Shown in pieces: positions 42,627-54,995 of a stretch of DNA of 64,000 bases. This DNA is from Lolium rigidum. Lineage: Eukaryota > Streptophyta > Magnoliopsida > Poales > Poaceae. The stretch is from contig NC_061512.1 in NCBI RefSeq assembly GCF_022539505.1, forward strand, positions 254,464,510 to 254,528,509, given 5' to 3'. Numbering within the stretch: the stretch's first letter is position 1; each line of letters opens with the position of its first letter. Position numbers and translations under genes: made by a program. The notes beneath the pieces were generated by a model, which made no database searches, had not been told where the DNA came from, and saw only the letters and a program-made list of their open reading frames with translations.

Positions 42627-45600
42627 GGAGTAATAATCAAAGCATTAGAATTATGAGTAGGATTGATAGAATTTTTGTACTAGCTTTGAGGCTCTGTTCC
42701 CTTTAGGAAATGCAAGAGCTCTACCTAGATTAGGTAGTGATCATACTCCTATAATCTGGGATTCTGGGGAAGCTTCTGCACCTAAGAAAAGTAGTTTTAA
42801 ATTTGAGAAATGGTGGAGTACTAGAGCAGATTTCCTAGAGGTCGTAGTTAAAGCTTGGTATATCCAGGTAAATAGTGATAACCCCATGGATATTTGGCAA
42901 GCGAAGGTAAGATGCTTTAGAAGCTTTGCTAAAGGGTGGAGTGCAAATATAGATGCTAAAATTAGGAAAAGGAAAAAGTCTCTTATGGAAGAATATGATG
43001 CATTAGATATTAAAGCTGAAACCCAAGAACTTTTAGAAGGGGAGGCTGAAAGATTTAGACAAATCCTTGAGGAGTTGAGTGCCTTTTGTCTCATTGAAGA
43101 AATAAAAGCTAAGCAATGTTCTAGGGATAAAGATATTTGTGAGGGTGATAGGAATACTGCATACTTTCATGCTTTAGCTAACCAAAGGAGGAGGAAGAAA
43201 ATGATTCCTGTTCTAGATGGACCTGATGCATGGCCCTGCACTTGAAACAAAAGAGATGCTAGAGATTGCCAAAAACTATTATAAAGATTTATTTGGAGCT
43301 GAGGATAGACCTGATATTAGGCTGTTAGATAATTTCTTCCTCCCTCAAGAAAAAGTAACTGTAGAAGAAAATGAGATGTTAGGCAGTCGTTTCACTTTAG
43401 AGGAAATAAGAGAAGTTGTGTTTGGTTCATATGCTGATGGTGCACCTGGACCTGGTGGCCTATCCTTTTTCTTCTATCAGAAATATTGGGACATTGTTGC
43501 CCATGATCTGTTGAACCTTTTTGATGCTTGGTTTGATGACAACTTAGATATTTTTAGATTAAATTTTGCTATGATAACTTTGATCCCAAAAGAGAATGAT
43601 GCTAGGGATATGAAGAAGTTTCGGCCTATAAGCTTACTTAATTGCAGTTTTAAGATTTTCTGTAAAGTCTTGACTAATAGATTGGCTAGGATAATAGGGA
43701 GGTTGATTTCTTATAATCAGTCTGCCTTTATTAAAGGTAGATATATCCTTGAGAGTGTGTGGTCACTGCACATGAAATTGTGCATGAGGTGCATAGGAGG
43801 AATTTGGAAGGTTTTGTCTTTAAAATTGATTATGAAAAAGCTTATGATAGGGTTAATCTAGACTTCCTATATGAGGTTTTACATCTTAGAGGGTTTAGCC
43901 CTTTTTGGATTAGACTCATAAAATAGTTAACAACTAGAGGTTCAGTGGGGGTTAAGATAAATGAGGTGTAAAGTGATTTATTTCTCACTGGTAAGGGGCT
44001 GAGACAGGGGGACCCTCTGTCCCCTGGCCTTTTTAATTTTGTAGTGGATGTCTTTTCTAAAATGCTCCTTAAAGGGGGGAATGAACGTTTGATTAGAGGA
44101 CTCTGTCCTGACTTTGTCCCTCGAGGGGTTGGGTGTCTTCAGTATGCTGATGATACTCTACTTTTTCTATTGAAAAGTAATAGAATTGCAACCAATTTGA
44201 AATGGATTTTGACTTGTTTTGAGCAAATCTCTGGCATGAGAATTAATTATCATAAGAGTGAGTTGATTCCTATTAATGTAGAGAGAGGAGTGTACTTCTT
44301 TCCTAGAAACTTTTGGTTGTGTACTAGGATCTTTTCCAATTAAATATTTAGGAATTCCTTTGCATTATGACAAATTAAAAAGAGAAGATCTACAACCTCT
44401 GATTGATTCTCTCTTAGGTAGACTAGCTGGTTGGAGAGGGAAACTTTTGTCCTCTGCAGCTAAAAGGGAGTTAGTTAGATCAGTTTTAGCTAGTATCCCC
44501 ATTTATCTGCTGTCCTTTTTTAAATTTCCTAAATGGGCTTTGAACTTGATAAATACACAGTTAGCTAATTGTCTGTGGAATGATGAGGAAGGAAATAAAA
44601 AAATTCATTTAGCCAATTGGTCTTCAGTGTGTATGAGAAAAGAATTTGGTGGCATGGAGATTCCCCATCTACAGGACTTGAACTTATGCCTTCTAGGGTC
44701 TTGGATTAAGAGGTATATACAGGGAGAAGGGACTTTATGGAGGAGAATTATTGATAGCAAGTACAACACTAGAAATCCAAATATCCTCTGATGTCATGAT
44801 GCTCATCCATCAACTTTTTGGAAAGGGGTAATGGGTACAACAGAAGCTGTTAGATTTGGATATAAATGGAAAATAGGAAATGGTAGAAGAGTTAGATTTT
44901 GGGAAGACATTTGGTTTGGTAATTCTGACCTAGCCACTCAGTTTTGGGACATTTATTTTATCTCTAATCAACAAACTAAAACTGTTAGTGAGGTGTGGGA
45001 TGGAACAAACTTGAGATGTGATTTTAGGAGAACTTTCTCTGATAGTATGATGATCCAATGGCAGGAATTGCTAGCTATTGCTGAAACTATAGATCTTACT
45101 GATGAGGAGGACCAACTTATTTGGTCTTATGAAACTAATTGTGTTTACTCTTCAAAGTCTATGTATGCTCTTGTAAATTTCAGGGGTGTGACACCAATTT
45201 ACTTACCTGCTGTTTGGGATTTAAAAACTCCTCCTAGGATCCAGATTTTCCTGTGGCTTTTGTCACAAAATAAGAACATGACTAGAGATAATCTGAGAAG
45301 GAGAGGGATTCCAAAACCTATGGAATGCTCTTTCTGTAAGGAATTTGAGAATATACATCACCTCTTTTTTTATTGTATTGTTGCCAAACAAATATGGAAT
45401 CTGGTTGGGGAAATTTTTAGCTACAGAGTAGGGAAATATTTAGATATTGCTAGTAGATGGTTATGTAATAAAAAGTTCCTTTAATTTAACTTCATTTCCT
45501 CTGCTATTCTATGGGGGATTTGGAACTTTAGGAATAGTTTGGTGTTTAATAGGCTTACTTGGTTAAATTTGAAGCAGGTGTGGAGAGTAATTCTTTCTTA

Positions 45601-45840
45601 CTTGAGAAACTGGAAGGTCCCTTTCAAGGATCAGGTGTGGAAGGATGTGGACTTGTTCATGGAACAACTGTCGAGCAAGATCAAAGCACCACTGAGCCTG
45701 TCACAAAACTGAAGTGCTCCTCCTTCGATTGGATTGCCTCCTGGGCCCCTGCTTCCAAGCTCGCACATGGAGGGAGAGCCTCTCTGGAATATCTGAAGGA
45801 GCATCCAGAAGAAGAGGCTTCGGTGCACGTCGTGCTGTAG
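42627..45840 (+). pseudogene. LINE ORF2: endonuclease end, reverse transcriptase, zf-RVT
   Basis: The order is: end of the endonuclease (IMSRIDRIF, LGSDHTPIIWD), linker, then RT with ITLIPKENDARD, FRPISLLNCSFKIFCKVLTNRL, QSAFIKGRYI, RQGDPLSPGLFNF and the catalytic VGCLQYADDTLLF near 44140. The thumb follows (GWRGKLLSSAAKRELVRSVLASIP), then zf-RVT (KTPPRIQIFLWLL, CSFCKEFENIHHLFFYC). The frame changes near 43220, 43860, 44340 and 44790, and a stop lies at about 43926. All catalytic motifs can be read, but the enzyme cannot be made as one protein. Confidence 0.9.
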
Positions 45841-46205
45841 AAATAGCCAAGTCCTGTAGTGGTGCTGTAATAGGGGTGTAGTTTTCCCTGATGCTTTGTC
45901 GTGTTCTTTTGGGATGATTGTACTTAAGATTAGACAGAGTCTGGCTGAGGAGGTAGCAGTTCTTAGTCTTTGGCATGCTTTTGTGTTTGCGCTGGGCTGT
46001 TTTAGCGAGTTCAGTTTGCTCCTGGAGGGAGGGTGGTGTTTCAGTAGACTAAAACCCTGGTTCTTGCTGGGTTTATCAGTGGTAGTTTTTGGGTGCGTTG
46101 TTAGGGGTGTTGTTACGTTTCCTGTACCTGAACACTGGTTTCATTTGATGCAATGGAACCGGGGAGGATGTCTCCCTGAGAATCTAAAAATTGTCTTGTT
46201 TGTCG
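45841..46205 (+). other. LINE 3' untranslated tail
   Basis: TG-rich sequence ending near ATGCAATGGAACCGGGGAGG and TTGTCTTGTTTGTCG, which resembles the 3' tail of grass L1 elements. No clear poly(A) run or target duplication could be identified, so the end is approximate. Confidence 0.5.
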
Positions 46206-46403
46206 TGTAATCCCAAGTCGACAATCCCCAAATTTTGCGCGTTTCATTTTTATTTGAATTCAATGAAAATAATTGTCTCTAGTGAAGGGGCAAAATGGCC
46301 AGCACAGACCTAATGAGTCGCGCCGCTGTTGGTCTAGTAGGCCAGACCGCGACCCAAATTCTATCTGCAGAATGACCCAAAGGGATTAAAACGGAAAAAA
46401 TAA
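46206..46403. other. Short spacer, no gene
   Basis: About 200 bases of unassigned sequence between the LINE tail and the Harbinger-like terminus. Confidence 0.5.
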
Positions 46404-46638
46404 AAGCATCTTCAGCCAGTCGCATCCCCAAAGCGTCCCCAAACAACGCCGAATCGAGCGTTTGGGCGACGTGTTTTGTTCGTGCCGCGTTTGGGAACGT
46501 CGCTTCCCAACCACATCCCCCAAACACCACCGCCAAACAGAAATTCAAATAGTTTGCATTTAAAAGAGGGCAGGAACGATCAGAGTATCCGCGATCGAAG
46601 TACTAGGTGCGCGATCACACTACAGACCGATGTAAAAA

Positions 46639-46915
46639 TTAGAAGAAGGGGTAGGGCGACGACGATGCAGACAGCACATCCTGAGTCGATGTAGGCCTGT
46701 CGTGATCGACGAACTCGTCGTGATATGCCCGGTGTGCATGCTTCATCGCCGACGCCGAGGCAGAGGCCGATGCCGCTAACGCCGAGGCAGAGGCCGACGC
46801 ATGTGTACTAGCAGATGTTGTCGCAGACGCGTCTGCTGGTGCTGGCTCTTGCTCTGGGGTTGGAGTTGCTGCCGCTGCCTCGGCCACCACCAGTTTGGCT
46901 TCGATGTCGTCGAGG
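46639..46915 (-). pseudogene. Harbinger ORF1 C-terminus (NAM-associated domain end)
   Basis: The frame reads QILDDIEAKLVVAEAAAATP and a long Ala/Ser-rich low-complexity tail, ending with a stop at about 46639. It joins in frame to 63302 and rightward: AVHNFFKG-QILDDIEAK after removal of the Tekay element and one ATCTG. This domain is the C-terminal part of the Myb-like ORF1 protein that helps Harbinger transposase bind DNA. Confidence 0.75.
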
Positions 46916-46920
46916 ATCTG

Positions 46921-49900
46921 TGCGGTGACCCAGCATACCACTGCATGTTGTAGTATACAAGTCGTTGATATGATCTTTGTGAAGGGACTTCTTCACAAAT
47001 TGCCATATCCCTCAGAGTGGTACAACAGAAACATTGCATGTCATAACACTCCATACTTTATTACAAACATTGTCTTAACAAGTTGGTATTCTCACAGGTC
47101 CTATGAGAACACCCTAAGATACTACTAAAGTACAATTACATCTCATACTATAGATAAAAGAGCTCAACAACTTATTTAGGTAAGTTCTACGTTGCTCGGC
47201 TCTATGATGCTAGGGTATGTCACTACTCCTCCACCTCCGTGTCATCTGGTCCGTAGACTATCCCATAGTCTACGCCTTCCACTCCGCCGGTAAGATCGGG
47301 TTCTTCGTAGACCAGCTCGTAGCTTCCTTCTGGTGCTCCATCGTTGATGGCCTCCACTTCCGGATCACAGTCTAGCAAGGGTGTCGAAAGAAAGTGAGTA
47401 CAGAGGTACTCAGCAAGTTCTAAAAGAATAAAAAGGTGTTTGATGCACTAGCTACGAACATTGATCAGGAAATCGCAGCTCAATGCATGTTTTTGAAATC
47501 ATTTCTTCAAAAGGTTGCTTTTATTATGAAAACTATGCCCGTCAGTCTTCACAGGTTGACCAGAACTTCGTGGACTTCCTTTCCTGCCGCGTTCGCAGTT
47601 CCCTTCCCGGAACAGGGAGTGACAGCCACCATTTGATACACTCTGCAGAGGTGCGTTACTTTTCCCACAAGAGATCTCACCCTTTCTGCCATCCGCAGGG
47701 ACTTGCCCCCGTTCACACTTCCTTTGGTGTGAGGCCAGGTATAAAGATCCAAGCCCACACCGCCTTCTCCGCGACCGCAAACCCACCCTTTTGTCCAACC
47801 GTACACCTCCGGTAGACTTCCCCGATAATACGGCTTTACTCATGGTGTACTCCGGACAATCCTTCATAGATGGTAGAGATTAACATCACTAATGGATGGG
47901 GATTTAAAAGGATTTCCCAACCTATTGCGGCAGTACCTCCAACACCCCACCGTCTCTACCAATCCGTTGGTGTGCGGAAGGGAAAAGATACGACCGGCTT
48001 CCCAGAGCCATTATAGATCTCATGGTCAACGCGGTTTGTACGGCGCTAGAATCACTTGGACGGCATTGGTAATTTAATCCTAGGGTGATATAACCCATTG
48101 CAATGGAACCTCCACCATATCAACACATACCATGGTTCCATTGCCAGCCACATAGTCATATTCATAGTTGGAAAATAACATTTCATTTGCGATGCGGGAA
48201 TGATAAGTATATAGCTTTGCATTAAAGTAGTAGAAAATAATCAAGTTGACATGAGCAAGGGTGAACTTGCCCGTGGACTGCGAGATAGTGCGATTCAATG
48301 CGGTTGATGGAACTCTGGACCTCGTGTTTCGTAAGAAGCATCATTGTCCGGTAAGGACAATGTTATAAAATCCAAATAATGCAATCATGGATGGATTATT
48401 TTATGTTGAATCCCTTTACCCCAATGAGTTATTACAATTTAGGGTTGTATTTAAGATTTATGTCTTTGACGGTAATTTACAATTGATTTAAAAGTATTAA
48501 TTATTGTAATTCAGACAAAGTACAATAATTCAAAGTAAAATTGTTTTACTTGAAGATTACCTTAGTCATTCCAAAAATAATTTGAAATTATAGAGTTACC
48601 TCTATAGTTTTTGGAATAAAAAGGAATATAGTATTTTTCTGGGAAAGATACCCCTTTTCAAAAGAAATGACTTGGAATAGTAGAATTTCATTTTGAAATG
48701 TTTGAAAATAAGTATTTGAACTTATTTGAGATTTTTCCTTGAATTTTCATTACAAGGAAATAATAATTTTAAATTCCAAGTTATTATTTAAATTCTGAAA
48801 ATTCATAATTTTGAATTTGTTTCATAAATTCCATTTCATATTTTATTCTTGTTAAGATTTATTTTTCATTCATAAATCCAATTTTTATTGGATTTTTTTA
48901 GAGTTGTTTATGATTTATTAAAATTTGATAAAGTTTTGGTCTTTTATTAAATGTAAAAAGACCAAAATACCCTCCTGGACCCATATTGGGCCCAGCCCAA
49001 TAACTTAAACCCAGGGACGGCCCAATAAGGCTGATCCCCTTTTGGGTTCGGTGGCGCCGAAGCGGCCCACCTCGCTCTCACTCACTCGGCCCTCTCACTC
49101 ACTCGACCTAACCCTAATCTCTGGCGACTCCCGTGGCGATGGCGTCGCCGCCATGGCCGCCGCCCTGCTCCGGCCATCGCCGAGCTCCTCCGCCGTAGCC
49201 ACCTACCGATCTAGAACCGCCACGTGCAGATCTCTCGATCTGTCCGCGCAGTTTTCCCCTTCTCGTCCTCTCCTGGCGAATCGCCTCCGATCTGGATCTC
49301 GTGGAGAATCGCCTCGACGAACTCCGGCGAGATCTCATCCTCGCCGACGATGGGTACGTGCCTGGGGTTGACCTGGCGCGGGTGCTGCTTGCAGTACTCG
49401 TGCCGTCGCCTCAGGTGCTTGCTACGGTGGTGCTGGTTCGTGTCTGGGTTCGTCGGCGTAACGTCGGCGCCTTCCCTGGACTTGCAGCTGTTAGGGCCGC
49501 GTGAGCACTGCCTCGCCATGCCCTAGCCTCTGCTTCCAGGCGCAAGTAAGTGTTACATCTCCTCCTTCTCCTCTGTGCGCCTCCCCTCGTTTCTGTTCTT
49601 CTTCCTCCTCATACTCTGCTGCTCTCTGGTGATCCTGTGATCATCTAGAGCCATGCTATGGCTGCGCAATCTTCCTGTGCTTATGTCTACTGCAAGCTCA
49701 TGGCCAATTCACCATTTACTGGTACTGGCACATGCTACTTTGCTTTCTGTTCATGTTGTGCTTGCTGTTCATGCGGTTCTTGCTTCTCTACTGCTCCTAG
49801 CATGCTCTACACTTGCCATGCTCTATTGTGATTGCTCAACAGCTAACTATAGCATGCTATGCTTGATTATGGCTTGCTTGTGCTTACTGGTAAATCATGC

Positions 49901-51961
49901 TTGCTTGTCTAGGTGTACTTGTGATGCATCTGTGACACTTGTGTGTGTGCCAGTGGTGCCTGTGATATACTTCAAAGCTTTCTCTGCAAGCCAATGATCC
50001 ATTGGATCATTCCTTGCTTGTTGTCTAACTTCCCTGTGTAGCTTGGCTTACTATAATTGATCCATTTGATCAATTGATTGTCAGTGATAGCTTACTGGCT
50101 AATACTGTGGCTAAATGATTCAATTTTTCTTGTGATGCTGATGCCTACTTGTGCTGTTGCTCATCTTAGCTATCTAGACTTGTTCTAGTGGTTATGGATT
50201 AAACTGTGTTGCTTAACAGTATGCTGCTGTCAATGCTTAGCATGGATCTGTGATAAATTCATGCTTGGATTACTTAATTATGATGAACTGCTTATGCAGT
50301 GATGATTTAAATGACTTGCTTGTATATGAATTTGCTGTTCATGATTCTTTTACAAGCAATTAAAGTCTGAATCCATTTACTGGATAGTGATGTGATCTAT
50401 TTGGCTTTCTCTTAATTGGTGCTAAGTGTGATGTGACCTCGGTAGCCTTGCTATCGATCGGTTGCTCACATGGTTGGTTGGATCTTGTTGGCTACTCATC
50501 TTTGCTTGCATATTTGGGGATCATAGTAAATATGAATGCCAATATGCTTGCCTGTGAAGAAATCTAGGGTTTCTGATGGTTGCATGCTTAGGATTTTTTG
50601 TGTAGTCTTGGCTGCTAATCTTTGCTATCTACTGGTGCTATCTGTGCATGTGATCTTGCTAGTGTGTGCATCTGTGCATGATTTCTAGCTTCTGTGCACA
50701 TGATCTGTATCTGGAAGGTTTCTATCTTAGTAGCTTTTGACTGGCAGTAATCCTTGGTGAAAACCAAGTGATGATCTACCCATATGAGCATCTGCTCATC
50801 CCATGCTTAGTTCATGCATATGATGGATTAGATCCATTGGATCTTTTCCAGGAACTAGGTATACCTTGTTCCAGCTCCTAGAAAGAAATGCTTTGTTGAT
50901 GCAGACTTGGGTTTGTGTCACAGCCCTTCACCTCCGGATCTTGGATGATCTTCTCAGGTCACCATGATCTCTGGTGGTTTGAGTGGTTGTGTGTGTTGGT
51001 TCGGTTCTTGCTCAAGAACTGGATGAACTGAGCTTGTTCTTGCTTCACCCTTACCTGGTGAATCTTATCTGGTCGACTGGTTGTGATTTCTAGGGTTTGT
51101 GCCCCTTTTATATGAACCCTGCTTCTATCCTTGCTTTGACACACAAGCCTGGCTTGCTTGGTGACTAAGCTGATGCATGGCCTTGCTGTTGCCTGCCTGA
51201 CACACTTGAGCTGTGTGCTCTCATATGCTTGAAACTTGAGCCCTCGGTGTGTGCTCGGGTTTGGTCTGTCGTTGCCCTTATCTTGTGTCTGTCCTTGGTT
51301 TTGGACAAGCACAAGTGTGTTGTGACAGATTTGCACTCGTCCAAACTGAATCTTTGGCTAACACTAAAATTCGGCTAGTGTTGATTCTTTGTTTTGCGGT
51401 GTTTTGAAGATGGACATGACCAGAAGATATTCTCCAAGTCATTTAGTCTAGGTTTTAGTTTAGGAGCAAAATTGTAATCTTTATTTTCATTTCTGTTTAT
51501 TATTCATCCATTCTTGTATCAAGAATATTGTAAAGACTTTGTAATCTGTGTTGTGATATCAATAAAGCCCAAGTTTTTGGTTATGAACTTTTGCTTTATG
51601 TAATATTTATATTCTGGAATAAATATTGTATTTATTATTCACTTTGAAATTCAAAGTTGTTTGAATTCATAAGTTTTGTTTTAAATTATGAATTCTATTT
51701 TTATATTGTTCAATGCTTATTGTTAAATGTATTAACACTTGTCAAATGAAATCAATTCCCCAAATCAACAAGATACAAAAGAGATCATGTCGAAATTTCC
51801 TTAACTCACATTGCCTAACCCTAAGTGCAAAATGAGAGAGAACCTCGATCCCTCTTAGGTTTAGTTGCAATAAGGCGCGAAAATTTTCCCCGTTTTGCAA
51901 TGAAATGCACATCCCATTTCTAAATCTACCCTTCGTTGTTCCTATGTTCTGGGTTATTACA
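46921..51961 (-). repeat. 3' LTR of the Tekay element, 5041 bp
   Basis: On the minus strand it starts TGTAATAACCCAGAAC (at 51961) and ends GGGTCACCGCA (at 46921). A TATA-like ATATAAAAGGGG on the minus strand lies at 51102-51113, about 850 bases from the LTR start, so most of the LTR would be R/U5. On the plus strand there is a GC-rich segment with ATG frames (49042-49371, 49224-49526), a GTAAGT and a distant AATAAA (51562-51567). This is an antisense gene-like arrangement and I do not call it a gene. Confidence 0.93.
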
Positions 51962-51976
51962 GCCTCTCCCCCTTAA
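51962..51976 (-). promoter_or_regulatory. Polypurine tract of the Tekay element
   Basis: On the minus strand TTAAGGGGGAGAGGC directly precedes the TGTAATAACCC start of the 3' LTR. It is the plus-strand primer site of reverse transcription. Confidence 0.85.
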
Positions 51977-51995
51977 CAGAAACTTCGTCCCGAAG

Positions 51996-52625
51996 TTAAG
52001 ATTGGTACCTGAACAGCTCGGGGTAAGACTTCATGAGTTCTTCTTCTGTCTCCCAAGTAGCTTCTCGCTCAGGATGATGTTGCCATTGCACTTTACAATA
52101 TTTGATTGCCCTGTTTCTTAACTTCTTCCATTGTACTTCTAAGATCTTTTCAGGCCTTTCCACATAAGTTAAATCAGATTGCAATTCTATTTCCTCATAT
52201 GTGATAGGATCATCCGGTGCCTTCAAACATTTTCTGAGTTGTGAAACATGAAATACATTATGAACTTGACTTAATTGTGCCGGTAATTCCAACTCAAAAG
52301 CTGTTCCTCGATTCTGACTGAGTATCTTAAATGGTCCTATATATCGAGGACTTAACTTTCCTTTCACTCCGAACCTCTTCAGTCCTTTCATTGGGCTAAC
52401 CTTTAAATATACCATGTCTCCCACTTTCGGTTCCCAATCTCTTCTCTTTAAGTCGGCGTAACTCTTTTGACGACTCTGAGCTATTTTGAGTCTATCCCGG
52501 ATCACCTCGATGACGTCTTGTCTCTCCTTGATGTAGTCCGGTGTAAACTCTTTGTTTTCTCCGGTTTCAAACCAACAAATTGGTGATCTACACTTCCTTC
52601 CGTACAATGCTTCGTATGGTGCCAT
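51996..52625 (-). pseudogene. Tekay integrase C-terminus and chromodomain
   Basis: The frame begins APYEALYGRKCRSP (end of the integrase core), then VGDMVYLKVSPMKG and the SH3-like LSPRYIGPFKI..HNVFHVSQLRKC. It closes with a chromodomain: EKILEVQWKKLRNRAIKYCKV, then EATWE. It is separated from the rest of pol by one in-frame stop (..SSI* MAPYE, at 52626-52628), probably a CAG to TAG change. The stop at the end of RYQS is the natural pol end, just before the polypurine tract. Confidence 0.9.
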
Positions 52626-54995
52626 CTAAATGCTACTCTGATAACTATTGTTATATGAGAATTCTTCTAAAGGTAAATGGTCCTCCCATGAGCCTCCAAA
52701 GTTCAGAGCACAAGCTCTAAGCATGTCTTCTAGTATCTGATTGGTTCTTTCGGTTTGTCCTCCGGTTTGTGGATGATATGCTGTACTGAAATCCAACTTG
52801 GATCCCAAAGATTCTTGAAGTTGTTTCCAGAATGCTGATGTGAAAATTGAACCTCTATCTGAGACTATCTTCTTTGGTACTCCATGCTTACTCACAATTT
52901 CCTTCACATAAATATCCACAAGCTTTTCTGCAGTATCTTTTGTGTTTACGGCTATGAAATGAGCACTCTTGGTAAGTCTGTCCACTATTACCCATATCAT
53001 ATCCTTCCTCTTACTAGTCATTGGTAAACCAGTAACAAAATCCATTCCTATTTCATCCCATTTCCATTCCGGTATCTCTAGTGGTTTGAGTAATCCCGCA
53101 GGACTCTGATGCTCTGCCTTTACTCGTTGACATGTATGACATTCCGAGACATATTGTGCTATTTCTCTTTTCATGTTGTTCCACCAGAACATCTCCTTCA
53201 AATCCATATACATCTTAGTGCTTCCCGGATGTATTGAATAAGGGTTTTCATGTGCTTCCTTTAATATGATTGACTTTACTTCTGGATCATCTGGTACACA
53301 GATTCTTTTCTGGAAGTATAATGAATCAAAATCCCCTAGATGGAATTCCGATGGTCTTCCTTCGCCAATCCTTTTTATTTCCTCTTGGATGAACAAATCA
53401 TCCGCTTGCTTTCGGATAATCTCATATTTCAAGTCTGAGTACATCTCATCCATAATCCTCATGGTTGCTATACTTCCTTTGGCATCACCTTGAATAAACA
53501 AAATCTGAGCATCCTCTAACTCTTTCCGAAGTTCCTTTGGAATTTCCCATTCCGTAGGTTGATTCTCCGTACTCTTCCTACTTAGGGCATCTGCTACTAC
53601 ATTAGCTTTGCCTGGTGTATAGTTGATCTTAAGATCGTAATCCTTAATCAACTCTAACCATCTCTTCTGTCTCATGTTTAATTCTTTCTGAGTGAAGAAA
53701 TATTTCAAACTTTTGTGATCGGTATATAACTCACACTTGGATCCATATAGAAATTGTCTCCAACTCTTCAAAGCATACACAACTGCCGCTAATTCTAGAT
53801 CATGTACTGGGTAGTTATGTTCATGTGGTTTTAACTGTCTTGATCCATAAGCTATTACTTTCCGATCTTGCATCAGAACACATCCAAGTCCATTCTTGGA
53901 AGCATCACAATACACCGTGTAATCCTTTCCGGAGTTCGGGAACCTGCTAACACCGGTGCTCGTGGTTAACTTATCTTTGAGTGTTTGGAAGCTGGCTGCA
54001 CACTCATCAGTCCACACAAATGGAGTATTTTTCTTGAGTAACTTGGTCATTGGTCCTGCAATCTTCGAAAATCCCTCTATGAATCTCCGATAGTAGCCTG
54101 CCATACCAAGGAATCCTCGTATTTCCTTAGCATTTTTAGGTGATTTCCATTCCAATACGGACTGAACCTTGCTTGGATTCACCGCTATGCCTTCTTTGGT
54201 TATGACATGTACAAGAAATTCAACACTATCTAACCAAAATTTGCACTTGCTGAACTTCGCATATAGCTGATGTTCCCTCAAAGTTTGCAAAACTATCTTC
54301 AAATGCTTGGCATGTTCTTCTTTATCTTTGGAATAGATTAGAATATCATCTATGAACACTATCACAAACTTGTCCAAGTACTTCATGAATATCTTGTTCA
54401 TCAAATTCATGAAAATTGCTGGTGCATTTGTTAGTCCAAATGGTACAACCAAGTATTCATGGTGTCCATACCTTGATACGAACGCTGTTTTTGGTACATC
54501 TTCCTTATTGATCTTGATTTGATGGTATCCTGACCTTAAATCTATCTTCGAGAAGACTCCTGCTCCTTGAACTTGATCAAAAAGGTCTTGAATTCTAGGT
54601 AAAGGATACTTGTTCTTGATAGTGACATTGTTCAAATTTCTGTAATCTCCACACATTCTCTTTCCTCCATCTCTTTTATCCACAAAAATAACTGGTGTAC
54701 CCCATGGTGACACACTTTCTTGAATGAATCCCTTCTATTCTAACTCATCAATCTGAGCTTTCAGTTCCACTAATTCCTTTGGCCCCATCTTATATGGTGG
54801 TTGTGCTATTGGTGTTGTGCCTAGAATCAGATCGATTGTGAATTCTATCTCTCTATCGGGTGGCATTCCCGGTAGTTCCTTAGGAAATACATCCTTAAAT
54901 TCATTCACTACAGGAATATCTTCAATTCTCACTTCCTTCAAGCTATTTAGTTCCAATCCAATCTCCAACTCACTGTACTTATCTCCTTGGAACAC
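52626..54995 (-). pseudogene. Tekay pol: reverse transcriptase, RNase H, integrase core
   Basis: From 54995 leftward: the conserved FPKELPGMPPDREIEF linker, a stop after QIDELE (about 54735), then RT ([59 protein letters not shown], the catalytic FIDDILIYS), then [14 protein letters not shown]. RNase H follows with [23 protein letters not shown] and [10 protein letters not shown], and VVADALSRK marks its end. Integrase follows with the zinc H-H-C-C region ([20 protein letters not shown]) and the core D (GMDFVTGLP), D (VSDRGSIFT) and E ([10 protein letters not shown]). The 695-residue frame 52626-54713 is open throughout, so decay is limited to a few sites. Confidence 0.93.

Larger units (their letters stand above)
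28347..46205 (+). mobile_element. L1-type LINE split by a CACTA transposon
   Basis: The left part is 28347-30212 (ORF1 remnant and endonuclease start). The right part is 42627-46205 (rest of endonuclease, reverse transcriptase, zf-RVT, 3' tail). The endonuclease frame joins across the 12.4-kb CACTA when one copy of the CAT duplication is removed. The LINE begins inside ORF1, so it is 5'-truncated or was cut by the preceding LTR. Frameshifts and stops make it inactive. Confidence 0.85.

Noticed and set aside
49042..49371. 109-residue plus-strand frame repeated in both LTRs (also 60381-60689)
   Set aside because: It is not called as a gene because it is antisense to the element and has no recognised domain. 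It is kept as a finding instead.
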